64,000 nucleotides of DNA from Salvelinus alpinus (taxonomy: Eukaryota > Chordata > Actinopteri > Salmoniformes > Salmonidae), in the NCBI RefSeq assembly GCF_045679555.1, contig NC_092093.1, positions 67,849,214 through 67,913,213 on the forward strand. The letters are read 5' to 3'. Both the position numbers and the translations under genes were made by a program. Below, piece by piece: positions 9,033-21,944 of the stretch. Under the pieces are notes generated by a model. It saw nothing but the letters and a program-made list of their open reading frames with translations. It ran no database searches and had not been told where the DNA came from. The stretch's first letter is position 1; each line of letters opens with the position of its first letter.

Positions 9033-11271
9033 AATCATAAAACACGGGACGAGATGTTAAAACTGTCCATTGTGCCAATAGATGGTATGCACTCACATGA
9101 GATTTGCCGTGATGTTGACAGAGTGGCATGGGAGGTTTATTTCTTAGACTGGGTTAAGATGTCAATTTTGGGACACATCCTCAGTAGTGTGCCTTCGCAT
9201 CAGTGGGTGTTTCGGCCTTTAATCACTAAACACCCTCATCAAAGGTGGCCAGCTAAAGGGTGATCAAGCCTTAGCTTGTGTCCCATGCCCAATTAAGATT
9301 TCCCACGGGACTATGCAAGGCAGGGGCGTCCTCTTCCCTGAGCCAGCCCTACAGCTGACCGCATACCTCATATGCCCTCCTCAAGTTGGAGGGATCTGAA
9401 TTGGGTTCTCAGGTGGGGGTGGGGGGTCATGAAATTATAGCCCAGCAAGGGTCCTTCCGTTTGATCCAGATCCACTGGCTGCCTCTTTCAGCTGCTTGAG
9501 AAACTGCTCTGACGGTCTGACGCAGAGCCTGTCCATGGATTCCAAGTTCTTTCAGCAACCTGATGGTGGAAGAAGCCACGAATCCTCTGCATCCCACTTC
9601 AACTGGCCAGACTTTTGCATTCCAGCCACGCTGAGTTGCGTCTGCTGCCAACTCTGTGTAACGCAGTTTCTTACGCTCGTAGGCCTCTTCAACAGAGTTT
9701 TCCCACGGGACTGTGAGCTCTATGATGTACACAGCCTTTCGTGAAGGGGACCAGAGTACCATGTCTGGCCTAAGGTTGGTAGAAGCAATCTCAGGTGGAA
9801 AAATGAGTTGCTGGCCAATATCGACAAGCATCTTCCAGTCCCGGGCCATGCCTAGGTGTCCAGTTTCTGGCTTTGTAGGAGGATGCTTGGGCCTTTTCTG
9901 TCCCTCCCGGATGAATGTTGTTGTTTTGACGGGATTGCTTGTTTTTGGAGGTAATGAATTGGTTGCACTCCTCTTGGTCTCAAGTGCTGCAGCCAGGCTC
10001 TTGAGGACCTGATTGTGCTTCCAGGTGTAGCGGCCTTGTGAGAGGCTGGTCTTGCAACCTGTCATTATATGCCTGAGAGTCGCTGGAGCTGGGCAGAGGG
10101 GGCAGGTCGGGTCCTCGCCATACCATTGATGTAGGTTTTTTGGTGATGGAAGCACATCATAAACAGCTCTTATGATGAAGCTGATGTTGCTTGCCTCCAT
10201 TTGCCAAAGCTCACTCCAGTTGATCTTTCTCCTCTCCAGGCCTTCCCACCGCGTCCATTGCCCTTGTTTAGCAAGAGAGACAGCCTTTGCACTTCTTGCA
10301 GTCTCCTCCTGTCTGCGCACCTCCTCGACCACCAGCTTCCTGCGTTCAGATGTTGTTGCCTTATGGAACGTTGGTTTGCTTGCTGCCAGGCCAAAGCCTC
10401 TTCTTCCATGCTGGATATTCCCCACAATGTCTTGGTGTCTCAGGGCTTAGCACACCACCAGCCCTTCGCCATGCCTTTGGTATTATTTCTTTCTGCCACA
10501 CTATCCTCATGAGCCTCCAAAGAAAGCGTAGAACATCTGGGGCGTTCTTGTAGAGCTTATATGGTACTCCATTAGGCCCAGGAGCCGAGGCCGCTCTTGC
10601 TCGTCGGACAACGTTCTCTACTTCCTTCCATTTTGGAGGGTCAGTGTCCAGATTGAATTCTGGTGGTTGAATAGGTGGGATGTCATGTGGGATGATTATC
10701 TGCTCATGCCTTTTCGTGTCCTGGTGGACCTTTTCCAGATGTTCTTCCAGTTCTGGCTTTGGAGTTTTTAGGATTCCGCACTTTTCCTTTGCGAAGAGGT
10801 CTTTGACAAACTTAAAGGGGTTTTTATAGAACCGTGTTCTTGAGTGTTCCTTCTTCCTACGAAGTTTCCTTAAGTTTTCCGCTCTTCGCAAGGTTGCCAG
10901 CCGACATTTGATGTCTGCTTGGAGTAGCATGAGACCTTCTCTCTCTGCATCAGAGGCCTTCTTCCACTGCTTTCTCAGCTGCCTTCTCTCTCTGACAAGT
11001 ATCTCGATCTCTTGCTGCCTCCTAGATTTGGCTGGCGCTGGTGGTGTCTTGCCACTTCTCCTTTCGTTTACTCCAAAGCGCTCTTCTCCGTAGTGGTAGA
11101 TAATGTCTCCCATCCTTTCAAGCTTTTTCTCTGCTGTTCCTACCTGTTGTTCCAAGATTTTTGTCAGGTCGTTGTTGATTGTTTCCCACTCTCTCTTTTC
11201 AACAGCTTTGGGCCACTTCACACTCGGTCTGTGCCCTTTGACCTTTTCCTCTTTTAGAGGTCTCTGTGGTT
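9033..11271 (-). pseudogene. R2-group LINE with restriction-like endonuclease, reverse-transcriptase core deleted
   Basis: The N-terminal half (about 11270-10430) ends in the reverse-transcriptase entry motif ARAASAPGPNGVPYKLYK. It then passes without the palm motifs (no FxDxxxAF, no YADD) into a C-terminal frame at 10425-9427. That frame has a zinc knuckle C-x2-C-x7-H-x4-C (residues 108-124, CPLCPAPATLRHIMTGC) and a restriction-like endonuclease signature RPD at 219-221 followed by ELTVPWE at 236-242. The two frames overlap near 10361-10425 but in different phases. GTATAG flanks both ends. The open frame runs straight into the right junction, so the 5' end is truncated. Clade within R2/R4/NeSL/Hero is undecided. 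Confidence 0.85.
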
Positions 11272-13951
11272 GTATAGTATATACATATGAGATGAGTAAT
11301 GAAGGGTATGTAAACATTATAAAAAGTGGCATTGTTTAAAGTGACTAGTGATACATTTAATTTTTAATTATTAAAGTGGCTAGAGATTTGACTCAGTATG
11401 TTGGCAGCAGCCACTCAATGTTAGTGATGGCTGTTTAACAGTCTGATGGCTTTGAGATAGAAGCTGTTTTTCTGTCTCTCGGTCCCTGCTTTGATGCACC
11501 TGTAGTGGCCTCGCCTTCTGGATGATAGCGGGGTGAACAGGCAGTGGCTCGGGTGGTTGTTGTCCTTGATGATCTTTTTGGCCTTCCTGTGACATTGGGT
11601 GGTGTAGGTGTCCTGGAGGGAAGGTAGTTTGCCCCCGGTGATACGTTGTGCAGACCTCACTACCCTCTGGAGAGCCTTACGGTTATGGGCGGAGCAGTTG
11701 CCGTACCAGGCGGTGATACAGCCGACAGGATGCTCTCGATTGTGCATCTGTAAAAGTTTGTGAGTGTTTTTGGTGACATGCCGAATTTCTTCAGCCTCCT
11801 GAGGTTGAAGAGGTGCTGTTGCGCCTTCTTCGCCACGCTGTCTGTGTGGGTGGACCATTTCAGTTTGTCCGTGATATGTACGCCGAGGAACTTAAAACTT
11901 TCTACCCTCTCCACTACTGTCCCGTCGATGTGGAAAGGGGGGTGCGCCTTCTGCTCTTTCCTGAAGTCCACGATCATCTCCTTTGTTTTGTTGACGTTGA
12001 GTGTGAGGTTATTTTCCTGACACCACACTCCGAGGGCCCTTACCTCCTCCCTATAGACCGTCTCGTCATTGTTGGTAATCAAGCCTACCACTGTTGTGTC
12101 GTCTGCAAACTTGATGATTGAGTTGGAGGCGTGCATGGCCACGCAGTCGTGGGTGAACAGGGAGTACAGGAGAGGGCTGAGAACACCCCCTTGTGGGGCC
12201 CCAGTGTTGAGGATCAGCGGGGTGGAGATGTTGTTACCTACCCTCACCACCTGGGGGCAGCCCGTCAGGAAGTCCAAGACCCAGTTGCACAGGGCGGGGT
12301 CGAGACCCAGGGTGCGGATACCGTCTGGGCCTGCAGCCTTGCGAGGGTTGACACGTTTAAATGTTTTGTTCACGTCGGCTGCAGTGAAGGAGAGCCCACA
12401 GGTTTTGGTAGCGGGCACTGTAGTGTCCTCAAAGCGAGCAAAGAAGTTGTTTAGTCTGTCTGGGAGCAAGACATCCTGGTCCGCGACGGGGCTCGTTTTC
12501 CTTTTATAGTCCGTGATTGACTGTAGACCCTGCCACATACCCCTCGTGTCTGAGCCGTTGAATTGCGACTCTACTTTGTCTCTATACTGTTTGATTAGCT
12601 TGTTTGATTGCCTTGCGGAGGGAATAGCTACACTGTTTGTATTCGGTCATGTTGCCCTGATTAAAAGCAGTGGTTCGCGCTTTCAGTTTTGTGCGAATGC
12701 TGCCATCAATCCACGGTTTCTGGTTTGGGAATGTTTTAATAGACGCTGTGGGTATAACTTCACATCACCGATGCACTTGCTAATAAACCCGGTCACCGAA
12801 TCAGTGTATACATCAATGTTATTGTTCGTCGCAATGCGGAACATATCCCAGTCCACGTGGTCGAAGCAATCATGAAGCGTGGAATCCGATTGGTCGGACC
12901 AGCGTTGAACAGACCTGAGCGCGGGAGCTTCCTGTTTTAGTTTCTGTCTATAGGCAGGGAGCAACAAAATGGAGTCGTGGTCAGCTTTTCCGAAAGGAGG
13001 GTGGGGGAGGGCCTTATATGCGTTGCGGATGTTAGAATAACAATGATCTAGGGTTTTGCCAGCCCTGGTTGCACAATCGATATGCTGATAGAATTTATGG
13101 AGCCTTGTTTTCAGATATGCCTTGTTAAAATCCCCAGCTACAATAAATGCAGTCTCAGGATATGTGGTTTCCAGTTTACATAGTCAAATTAAGTTTGTTC
13201 AGGGCCTTCGATGTGTCTGCTCGGGGGGGATATATACGGCTGTGATTATAATCAAAGAGAATTCTTGAGGTAATAATAATAATAATAATAATGCGGTCGG
13301 CATTTGATTGTGAGGAATTCTAAGTCAGGTGAACAGAAGGACTTGAGTTCCTGTATGTTGTTATGATCACACCAGGTCTTGTTAATCATAAGGCATACAC
13401 CCCCGCCCTTCTTCTTACCAGAAAGATGCTTGTTTCTGTTGGCGCGATGCGTGAAGAAACCAGCTGGCTGGACCGACTCCGATAGCGTGTCTCGAGTGAG
13501 CCATGTTTCCGTGAAACAAAGAACGTTACAGTCTCTGATGTCTCTCTGGAAGGCTACCCTTGCACGGATTTCGTCTACCTTGTTGTCAAGAGACTGGACA
13601 TTGGCGAGTAGTATGTTCGGGAGCGGTGCACGATGTGCCCGTCTACGGAGCCTGACCAGGAGACTGCTCCGTCTGCCCCTTCTACGGCGTCGTTGTTTTC
13701 AGGTCGCCGGCTGGGATCCGATCCATTGTCCTGGGTGGTGGGCAAAACAGAGGATCCGCTTCGGGAAAGTCGTATTCCTGGTCGTAATGTTGGTGAGTTG
13801 ACATTGCTCTTATATCCAATAGTTCCTCCCGACTGTATGTAATAAAACCTAAGATTACCTGGGGTAACAATGTAAGAAATAACACATAAAAAAAAAAAAT
13901 ACTGTTTCCTAGGAATGCGAAGCGAGGCGGCCATCTCTGTCGGCGCCGGAA
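11272..13951 (-). pseudogene. Rex1-like LINE, main body, with in-frame deletion in reverse transcriptase
   Basis: On the minus strand the 5' end (13951, ACTTCCGGCGCCGACAGAGA) is GC-rich and probably the element start. An endonuclease region (about 13700-12700) is broken. The reverse transcriptase at 12538-11660 contains KAAGPDGI, APQGGVLSPLLYSLF, IIKFADDTTVVG and FKFLGVHI. Compared with the related copy at 30001-30882, the stretch between KAAGPDGI and LDPALCNWVLDFL is missing (roughly 118 residues, including the first catalytic Asp motif), yet the frame is kept. An (AAT)n run is at 13270-13292. It is inserted in reverse orientation in the L2 LINE. Confidence 0.85.
13270..13292. repeat. (TAA)n microsatellite
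   Basis: Seven to eight TAA units inside the Rex1-like LINE. Confidence 0.9.
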
Positions 13952-15310
13952 GTTGTTGATCACTGACCATCTCGAATCCCACCGTACCTTCTCCGCTATG
14001 CAATCCGGTTTCCGAGCTGGTCACGGGTGCACCTCAGCCACACTCAAGGTACTAAACGATATCATAACCACAATCGATAAAAAACAGCACTGTGCAGCCG
14101 TCTTCATCGACCTGGCCAAGGCTTTCGACTCTGTCAATCACCTAATTCTTATCGGCAGACTCAACAGCCTTGGTTTCTCTAATGACTGTCTTGCCTGGTT
14201 CACTAACTACTTCTCAGATAGAGTTCAGCGTGTCAAATCGGAGGGCCTGTTGTCCGGACCTTCAATTCTCAGGATGATTCTTTTGTCTGTATATATCAAT
14301 GATGTCGCTCTTGCTGCGGGTGATTCTTTGATCCACCTCTACGCAGACAACACCATTCTGTATACATCTGGCTCTTCTTTGGACACTGTGTTAACAAACC
14401 TCCAAACAAGCTTCAACGCCATACAACACTCCTTCCGTGGCCTCCAACTGCTCTTAAAACGCTAGTAAAACTAAATGCATGCTCTTCAACCGATCGCTGC
14501 CCGCAACTGCCCGCCCGCCCGCCTAGCATCACTACTCTGGACGGTTCTGACTTGTGTCTGGCTAGACTGTAAACTCTCCTTCCAGACTCACATTAAGCAT
14601 CTCCAATCCAAAATTAAATCTAGAATCGGCTTCCTATTTCGCAACAAACCCTCCTCCACTCATGCTGCCAAACATACCCTCGTAATACTGACTATCCTGC
14701 CGATCCTTGACTTCGGCGATGTCATTTACAAAATAGCCTCAAACACTCTACTCAGCAAACTGGATGCAGTCTATCACAGTGCCATCTGTTTTGTCACCAA
14801 AGCCCCATATACTACCCACCATTGCGACCTGTATGCTCTCGTTGGCTGGTCCTCGCTACATATTCGTCACCAAACCCACTGGCTCCAGGTCATCTATAAG
14901 TTTTGCTAGGTAAAGCTCTGCCTTATCTCAGCTCACTGGTCACCATAGCAACACCCACCCGTAGCACACGCTCCAGCAGGTATATTTCACTGGTCACCAC
15001 CAAAGCCAACACCTCCTTTGGCCGCCTTTCCTTCCAGTTCTCTGCTGACAATGACTGGAACGAATTGCAAAAATCACTGAAGTTGGAGACATATCTCCCT
15101 CACTAACTTCAAGCATCGGCTGTCAGAGCAGCTTACCGATCGCTGCAGCTGTACACAGCCCATCTGTAAATAGCCCATCCAACCAACTACCTACCTCAAC
15201 CCCATACTTGTTTTTTTTCTGCTCTTTAGCACACCAGTATTTATACTTGCACATCCTCATCTACACATCTATCACTCCAGTGTTAATTGCTAAATTAATT
15301 ATTAAAACTA
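13952..15310 (+). pseudogene. L2-type LINE, 3' part of the split copy
   Basis: Resumes at ITDHLESHRTFSAMQSGFRA and continues through FIDLAKAFDSVNH. The catalytic C motif reads YADNTILY, with Asn for the second Asp. The GVPQG motif region is deleted at about 14265, another deletion removes the KYLGVW segment near 14550, and there are frameshifts at about 14465 and 14905. It then continues with ANTSFGRLSFQFS and a 3' UTR similar to 44882-45000. It ends before the tail, at about 15310. Confidence 0.85.
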
Positions 15311-16136
15311 CATCAACCACAACAAGAGACATGCAGAGCAGCAGGGCTGGGGTAACATTAAGGAGGCAGTGTAAACTCCATGGCTCTGCAGTCCAGGACA
15401 GCACAGTACAGAGGTTTGTGCTGAATCAGCAATTCTCTCGGACTAAACCCTTCCTGCAGGAGACAGCGTCTCTGTCCCATTTATAGTACACAACTTTTGA
15501 TCAGAGCCCAATAGACACACATATGCCACAGAGGAACAGAGGAAGGATGGGCCAGACTCAGAGGTCATCTATAGGGCTGGATTCATGGGTTGCATGTTTC
15601 GTCACAATATTGTTTTGAACGTTTGTTTTGAACTTATGCCTGACTGAGCGTTCTACTCAATGCATTGTCAATGAGCGCTGACTAAGATTTCAAAAGTGCA
15701 TTAGAGTAGATTGGAAATACTATGACAATCAAAAGGATAATTAGTAGGAAAACCTTTTGTCATTTCGATGTTGCCAGATTGACTTTAGATGCAGTGTAAC
15801 GTTAGCTATCTAGCTATAATTGAAGGGAGGACACCGGATTTTAGCTAGCTAACGTTAGCATTGCTATTTTTGATGATATTGCCATTTCTCTCAAGTAAAT
15901 TTGACAACATCATAAGGCTGGCAACGATTTTTGACTACTTTAGCAACATCATCGCATGTCCAGGCACTATAGTGAATTTAGACAAAACAGTAGTTAGCCT
16001 CTGTCCAGAATGACTGGGCTTATCACCACTTTAGGGCACCACTATGGCGCCGCCGTTAGAGGGCGGCTTGAGAACGTTCCTAACAACGGCATGACGCGAC
16101 AGGTTGCACCTGCGTCACTCTATGTATAGAGACTAC
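15311..16136. other. dnajb6 intron; half-MITE, otherwise unrecognised
   Basis: A half copy of the TCCCAAATGG MITE precedes it at 15473-15515 (CTGTCCCATTTATAGTACAC then AACTTTTGATCAGAGCCC). The rest contains GCTAACGTTAGC-type motifs (about 15800, 15850) but no exon or repeat I can name. Confidence 0.5.
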
Positions 16137-16275
16137 CCCTTACAAAAAAAAGATAGCAGTTTTAAAACTGCAGTAAAAATGCAGTAACTGCAGTCAACTG
16201 TGGTATGTTGGACACAGTAGTTGCAGAATAACTGCAGTTATACTGCACTCTGACTGAAATATTTTTTCATAAGGG
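16137..16275. mobile_element. MITE with CCCTTA-AAAAAA inverted ends
   Basis: Left end CCCTTACAAAAAAAAGATAG, right end TATTTTTTCATAAGGG. The interior is repetitive in AACTGCAGT / ACTGCAGTTA motifs. No coding capacity. Confidence 0.6.
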
Positions 16276-16531
16276 ACAGAAGATTAAGGGTCTTATGACA
16301 CTATTAGAATCTGTAGTCAATACATTTTGCTGGGAATCAGGACATGAAGAGCTGGTCCTCCATACAGAACTGGGGCCATAAGTATCAAGCTAATCTAGGA
16401 TCAGGTCTCCCCTGTCATTTTAATATTATTCATTATATTCTAAAATAAACCATAAGAGAACTGGTAGGGTGCTTCAGGCCTTAGGTAGACCACACCTTGG
16501 CCGTAAGGCATCGCTCTCACCTGAGCAAATC

Positions 16532-18004
16532 CAGTGCATTCGGAAAGTATTCAGACCCCTTGACTTTTTCCACATTTGTTTAAGTTACAGCCTTATTCAA
16601 AAATGTATGCTTTTTTTTTTAAATCCTCATCAATCTACACAAAATACTCTATAATAAATACAATTTTTACATAATTATTCAGACCCTTTGCTATGAGACT
16701 TGAAATTGAGCTCAGGTGCAACCCATTTCCATTGATCATCCATACGATGTTTCTACAACTTGATTGGAGTCTACCTGTGGTAAATTTAATTGATTAAACA
16801 TGATTTGGAAAGGCACACACCTGTCTATATAAGGTCCCACAGTTGACAGTGCATGTCAGAGCAAAAACCAAGCCATGAGGTCAAAGGAATTGTCCGTAGA
16901 ACCCCGAGGCAGGATTGTGTCGAGGCACAGATCTGGGGAAGGGTACTGCAGCATTGAAGGTCCCCAAGAACACAGTGGCCTCCATCATTCTTAAATGGAA
17001 GAAGTTTGGAACCATCAAGATTCTTCCTAGAGCTGGCCGCCAGGCCTAACTGAGCAATCGGGGGAGAAGGGCCTTGGTCAGGGAGGTGACCAAGAACCCG
17101 ATGGTCACTCTGACAGAGCTCCAGAGTTCCTTTGTGGAGATGGGAGAAACTTCCAGAAGGACAACCATCTCTGCAGAACTCCACCAAATCAGGCCTTTAT
17201 GGTAGTGGCCAGACGGAAACCACTCCTCAGTAAAAAGGCACATGACACCCCACTTGGAGTTTGCCAAAACACACCTAAAGACTCTCAGAAACAAGATTCT
17301 CTGGTCTGATGAAAGCAAGATTGAACTCTTCGGCCTGAACGCCAAGCGTCCTGTCTGGAAGAAACCTGGCACCATCGCTACGGTGAAGCATGGTGGTGGC
17401 AGCATCATGCTGTGGGGATGTCAGCGCTAGTAACTGGGAGACTAGTCAGGATCGAGGGAAAGGACAGAGATCCTTGATGAAAACCTGCTCCAGAGCGCTC
17501 ATGACCTCAGACTTGAGCAAAGGTTCACCTTCCAACAGGACAACGACCCTAAGCACACAGCCAAGACAATGCAGGAGTGGATATGGGACAAGTCCAGCCA
17601 GAGCCCGGAGGTGAACCCTATCGAACATCTCTAGAGAGACCTGAAAATAGCTGTTCAGCGACACGCCTCCTCCAACCTGACAGAGCTTGAGAGGATCTGT
17701 AGAGAATAATGTGAGAAACTCCCCAAATACTGGTGTGCCAAACTTGTTGCGTCATATACGCAAGAAGACTTGAGGCTGTAATCGCTGCCAAAGGTGCTTC
17801 AACAAAGTACTGAGTAAAGCGTCTGAATACTTATGTAAATGTGATAGTTGTTTTATACATTTGCAACATTTTCCCCCAAAAAAGGGGGTATTGTGTGTAG
17901 GTAGATTGATGAGTGAAAACAATTGTTTAATCCATTTTAGAATAAGGCTGTAACGTAATAAAATGTGGAAAAAGTCAAGGGGTCTGAATACTTTCGAATG
18001 CACT
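16532..18004 (+). pseudogene. Tc1-like transposon with both inverted repeats, degenerate transposase (copy B)
   Basis: The ends are CAGTGCATTCGGAAAGTATT with CAGACCCCTTGACTTTTTCC on the left, and GGAAAAAGTCAAGGGGTCTG with AATACTTTCGAATGCACT on the right. Transposase reads on the plus strand with several frameshifts and stops. The recognisable block at 17242-17430 contains LEFAKTHL, KILWSDESKIELFG (first catalytic Asp) and VKHGGGSIMLWGC. The later segment KHTAKT...QEW and the SPE.NPIEHL region (about 17600-17640) are in other frames. Length is close to a complete 1.5-1.6 kb Tc1 element, so it is full-length but dead. It lies in the large dnajb6 intron. Confidence 0.9.
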
Positions 18005-19165
<1,161 letters not shown>

Positions 19166-19341
19166 CAGCAAGGTTACAAGAAGAGTGAGCAGAGTGGAAA
19201 CTTTCAAAAGCCTTGCAGTTAGCACTCTGTCAGTTTCTACTCCGTTTCTATAATTAGTCTACTACATCCCATGGAGTGTCACACGTTACTAACATCAACA
19301 TGCGTGTACAAATAGAGGCCATGCCGGACTGGGGTACTCAC

Positions 19342-19406
19342 GCTTTTTTAATGTCCTCCGCCGACGCGTTTCTCTGGACCCCTAAGATCTGGTAGTATTC
19401 TGTCAT
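19342..19406 (-). CDS. dnajb6: dnajb6 first coding exon (DnaJ homolog subfamily B member 6)
   Basis: DNAJB6 is an Hsp40 co-chaperone that delivers clients to Hsp70 and suppresses protein aggregation in cytosol and nucleus. This exon holds the start ATG (19406-19404) and 21 codons plus two bases, beginning MTEYYQILGVQRNASAEDIK, the helix I and II start of a J domain. A GTGAGT donor follows at 19341-19336. The exon ends in phase 2 (GC) and completes an Ala codon with the G that opens the next exon at 5967, so the junction reads KKA-YRKLAL as in the family. The 5' UTR limit and promoter are not resolved: the sequence upstream runs to 19436 or beyond without a convincing acceptor. Assignment rests on the J domain, the later FRNP-DVFREFF segment and the neighbouring ube3c. 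A teleost paralogue (6a or 6b) cannot be specified. Confidence 0.93.
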
Positions 19407-20154
19407 GGCTGTTTCTCTCTGTGGCTCCTTCTTCTAGTCAGCAGTCTTTAGCCGTCGCTCTGCAGAGGGAGCAAGGCATGGTCTAAAAACAATGTGGAGG
19501 AACTCAAGGTGGAGGAAAGCACAGCAAAGTGGGCCCATGACAGATGCAGCCAGGTGTGACAGCTAAGAAACCTCCCCTCTGGCCCAAAAGGGCTAGAAGA
19601 CGGGGGAGGGACAGGGTATTTCACAGGGTGGCAAAGCTAAACAAAGTAATCAACTGCCCTGAAAATAGAGCCCACTTAAGGGAGAGAAAGCGATGAGCGG
19701 CGGACGGGACTTAAGCTAACATTAGCTCTAATATTACATAAAGATGCGGTAGAGTGGATAACCTGCGGCTATAAGTAAGATTGAAAGTTTATTATTGCTT
19801 AGGGTAGGACATATTAAGAACTGAAGCCACAGCCATAACGCCCAAGTAACCCCTTTTCATAAGCATGACTTTATATCATAAGCAGCCTGGAGCACCTGGC
19901 AAAACATGTCCAGAATCAAATATACTTCCATCCGATACAAGTCTTCCATTTCATCTCTGGTTAATGTGGCCGGTGAGAGGCAACTTTGAAAAGAGAATCA
20001 ACTCCAGAGTAAGCCGTTGTCTTCCCCTATCAATTTTCAGTGTCAACATCACTCCACCACCACACCATCAACCCTCACTCTCACCCCAGCAACACAATGC
20101 AATCTTTATTAATGTATATATTAATTAATAGCCAAATTATAACTCATTTAACAT
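19407..20154. other. sequence upstream of dnajb6 ATG; possible 5' UTR, promoter not identified
   Basis: The first 30 bp upstream of the ATG are purine-rich (AAGAAGGAGCCACAGAGAGA) and end at a possible TAG acceptor (about 19438) without a good pyrimidine tract. The exon could therefore extend further, or an untranslated first exon could lie far upstream. A small GC-rich patch (GAGCGGCGGACGGGACTTAA) at about 19695 is the only promoter-like hint nearby. Confidence 0.4.
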
Positions 20155-21515
20155 GAACTCAGCAAAAAAAAGAAACGTCCCATTTTCAGGACCCTGTCTT
20201 TCAAAGATAATTTGGAAAAATCCAAATAACTTCACAGATCTTCATTGTAAAGGATTAAAACACTGTTTCCCATGCTTGTTCAATGAACCATAAACAATTA
20301 ATGAACATGCACCTGTGGAACGGTCGTTAAGACACTAACAGCTTACAGACGGTAGGCAATTAAGGTCACAGTTATGAAAACCTAGGACACTAAAGAGGCT
20401 GTTCTACTGACTCTGAAAAACACCAAAAGAAAGATGCCCAGGGTCCCCGCTCATCTGCGTGAACGTGCCTTAGGCATGCTGCAAGGAGGTATGAGGACTG
20501 CAGATGTGGCCAGGGCAATAAATTGCAATGTCCGTACTGTGAGACGCCTAAAACAGCGCTACAGAGAGACAGGACAGACAGCTGATCATCCTCGCAGTCA
20601 ACAACTGCCCGAGTTACACCAGGAACGCACAATCCCTCCATCAGTGCTCAGACTGTCCACAATAGGCTGAGAGAGGCTGGACTGAGGGCTTGTAGGCCTG
20701 TTGTAAGGCAGGTTCTCACCAGACATCACCGGCAACAACGTCGCCTATGGGCACAGTCCCACCGTCGCTGGACCAAACAGGACTTGCAAAAAGTGCTCTT
20801 CACTGACGAGTCACGGTTTTGTCTCACCAGGGGTGATGGTCGGATTTGAGTTTATCGTCGAAGGAATGAGCGTTACACCGAGGCCTGTCCTCTGGAGCGG
20901 GATCGATTTGGAGGTGGAGGGTCCGTCGTGGTCTTGGGTGGTGTGTCACAGCATCATCAGACTGAGCTTGTTGTTATTGCAGGCAATCTCAACGCTGTGC
21001 ATTACAGGGAAGACATCCTCCTCCCTCATGTGGTACCCTTCCTGCAGGCTCATCCTGACATGACCCTTCCAGCATGACAATGCCACCAGCCATACTGCTC
21101 GTTCTGTGCATGATTGTGTTCTGCCATGGCCAGCGAAGAGCCCGGATCTCAATTCCATTGAGCACGTCTGGGACCTGTTGGATCGGAGGGTGAGGGCTAG
21201 GGCCATTCCTCAAAGAAATGTCTTGAAACTTGCAGGTGCCTTGGTGGAAAAGTGGGGTAACATCTCACAGCAACAACTGAAAAATCTGGTGCAGTCCATG
21301 AGGAGGAGATGCACTGCAGTATTTAATGCAGCTGGTGGCCACACCAGATACTGACTGTTACTTTTGATTTTGACCCTCCCCCTTTGTTCAGGGACACATT
21401 ATTCCGTTTCTGTTAGTAACATGTCAGTTTTTGTATCAGTTGTTGAATCTAATGTTCATACAAATATATACACGTTAAGTTTGCTGAAAATAAATGAAGT
21501 AGACAGTGAGAGGAC
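20155..21515 (+). pseudogene. Tc1-like transposon, 3' tip lost (copy C)
   Basis: The left tip ACTCAGCAAAAAAAAGAAACG is present. The equivalent right tip is gone: AGACAGTGAGAGGACTATAG leaves the element. The plus strand encodes an intact N-terminal DNA-binding segment at 20434-20590 (MPRVPAHLRERALGMLQGGM, NVRTVRRLKQRYRETGQT), then a deletion at about 20600 and frameshifts. A C-terminal segment at 21106-21354 contains SPDLNSIEHVWDLLD, with the third acidic catalytic residue. A second small deletion precedes it at about 21118. Non-functional. Confidence 0.9.
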
Positions 21516-21905
21516 TATAGTATAGTTATAGTTTTTATAGTATAGTTTATCTATTACATCTACTATGAAAATTAATTAAATCCTTTTTAAAACAGGTTGA
21601 TTCCATAGAAAACTGTGTGTGTGTGTATATATGTGTGTGTCCGCATTCCAAACATGTGAGATTATAGTATCAGACGTGGAGTAGAAGTGATTTTAAATGA
21701 AGTGGAACAAATAAACAGAAATAGTTGATGAATTAAAATGCAGACCACATGGAGGTTTTGCCTGGCCTCGACCTGGCAGCTCACACCACAGAAGAGATGG
21801 TATTCTGAGCATCTTCTGCGAATTTCACCAACCTGGCAACCTCACAAAGGAGTAGTAGATGGAATCTCACTCGCATAACAGCGCAGATAAGAGATCTTCT
21901 AGCGT
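21516..21905. other. no gene recognised
   Basis: About 390 bp between two Tc1 copies, with a short (GT)n at about 21616-21642. Confidence 0.5.
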
Positions 21906-21939
21906 GTATAGACTAGAGCATACATAATGTATTCCTAGC
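21906..21939. repeat. 34-bp direct repeat, left member
   Basis: GTATAGACTAGAGCATACAT then AATGTATTCCTAGC. It recurs at 23470-23503 with three or four mismatches, immediately on the other side of Tc1 copy D. Confidence 0.8.
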
Positions 21940-21944
21940 ACGTA

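Noticed and set aside
9427..10425. 332-codon frame as a host gene
   Set aside because: It carries the CCHC plus restriction-like endonuclease end of an R2-group LINE, overlaps the N-terminal LINE frame and lies inside a duplicated GTATAG target.
11813..12509. Several 80-146 codon plus-strand frames
   Set aside because: They are antisense shadows of the Rex1-like reverse transcriptase on the minus strand.
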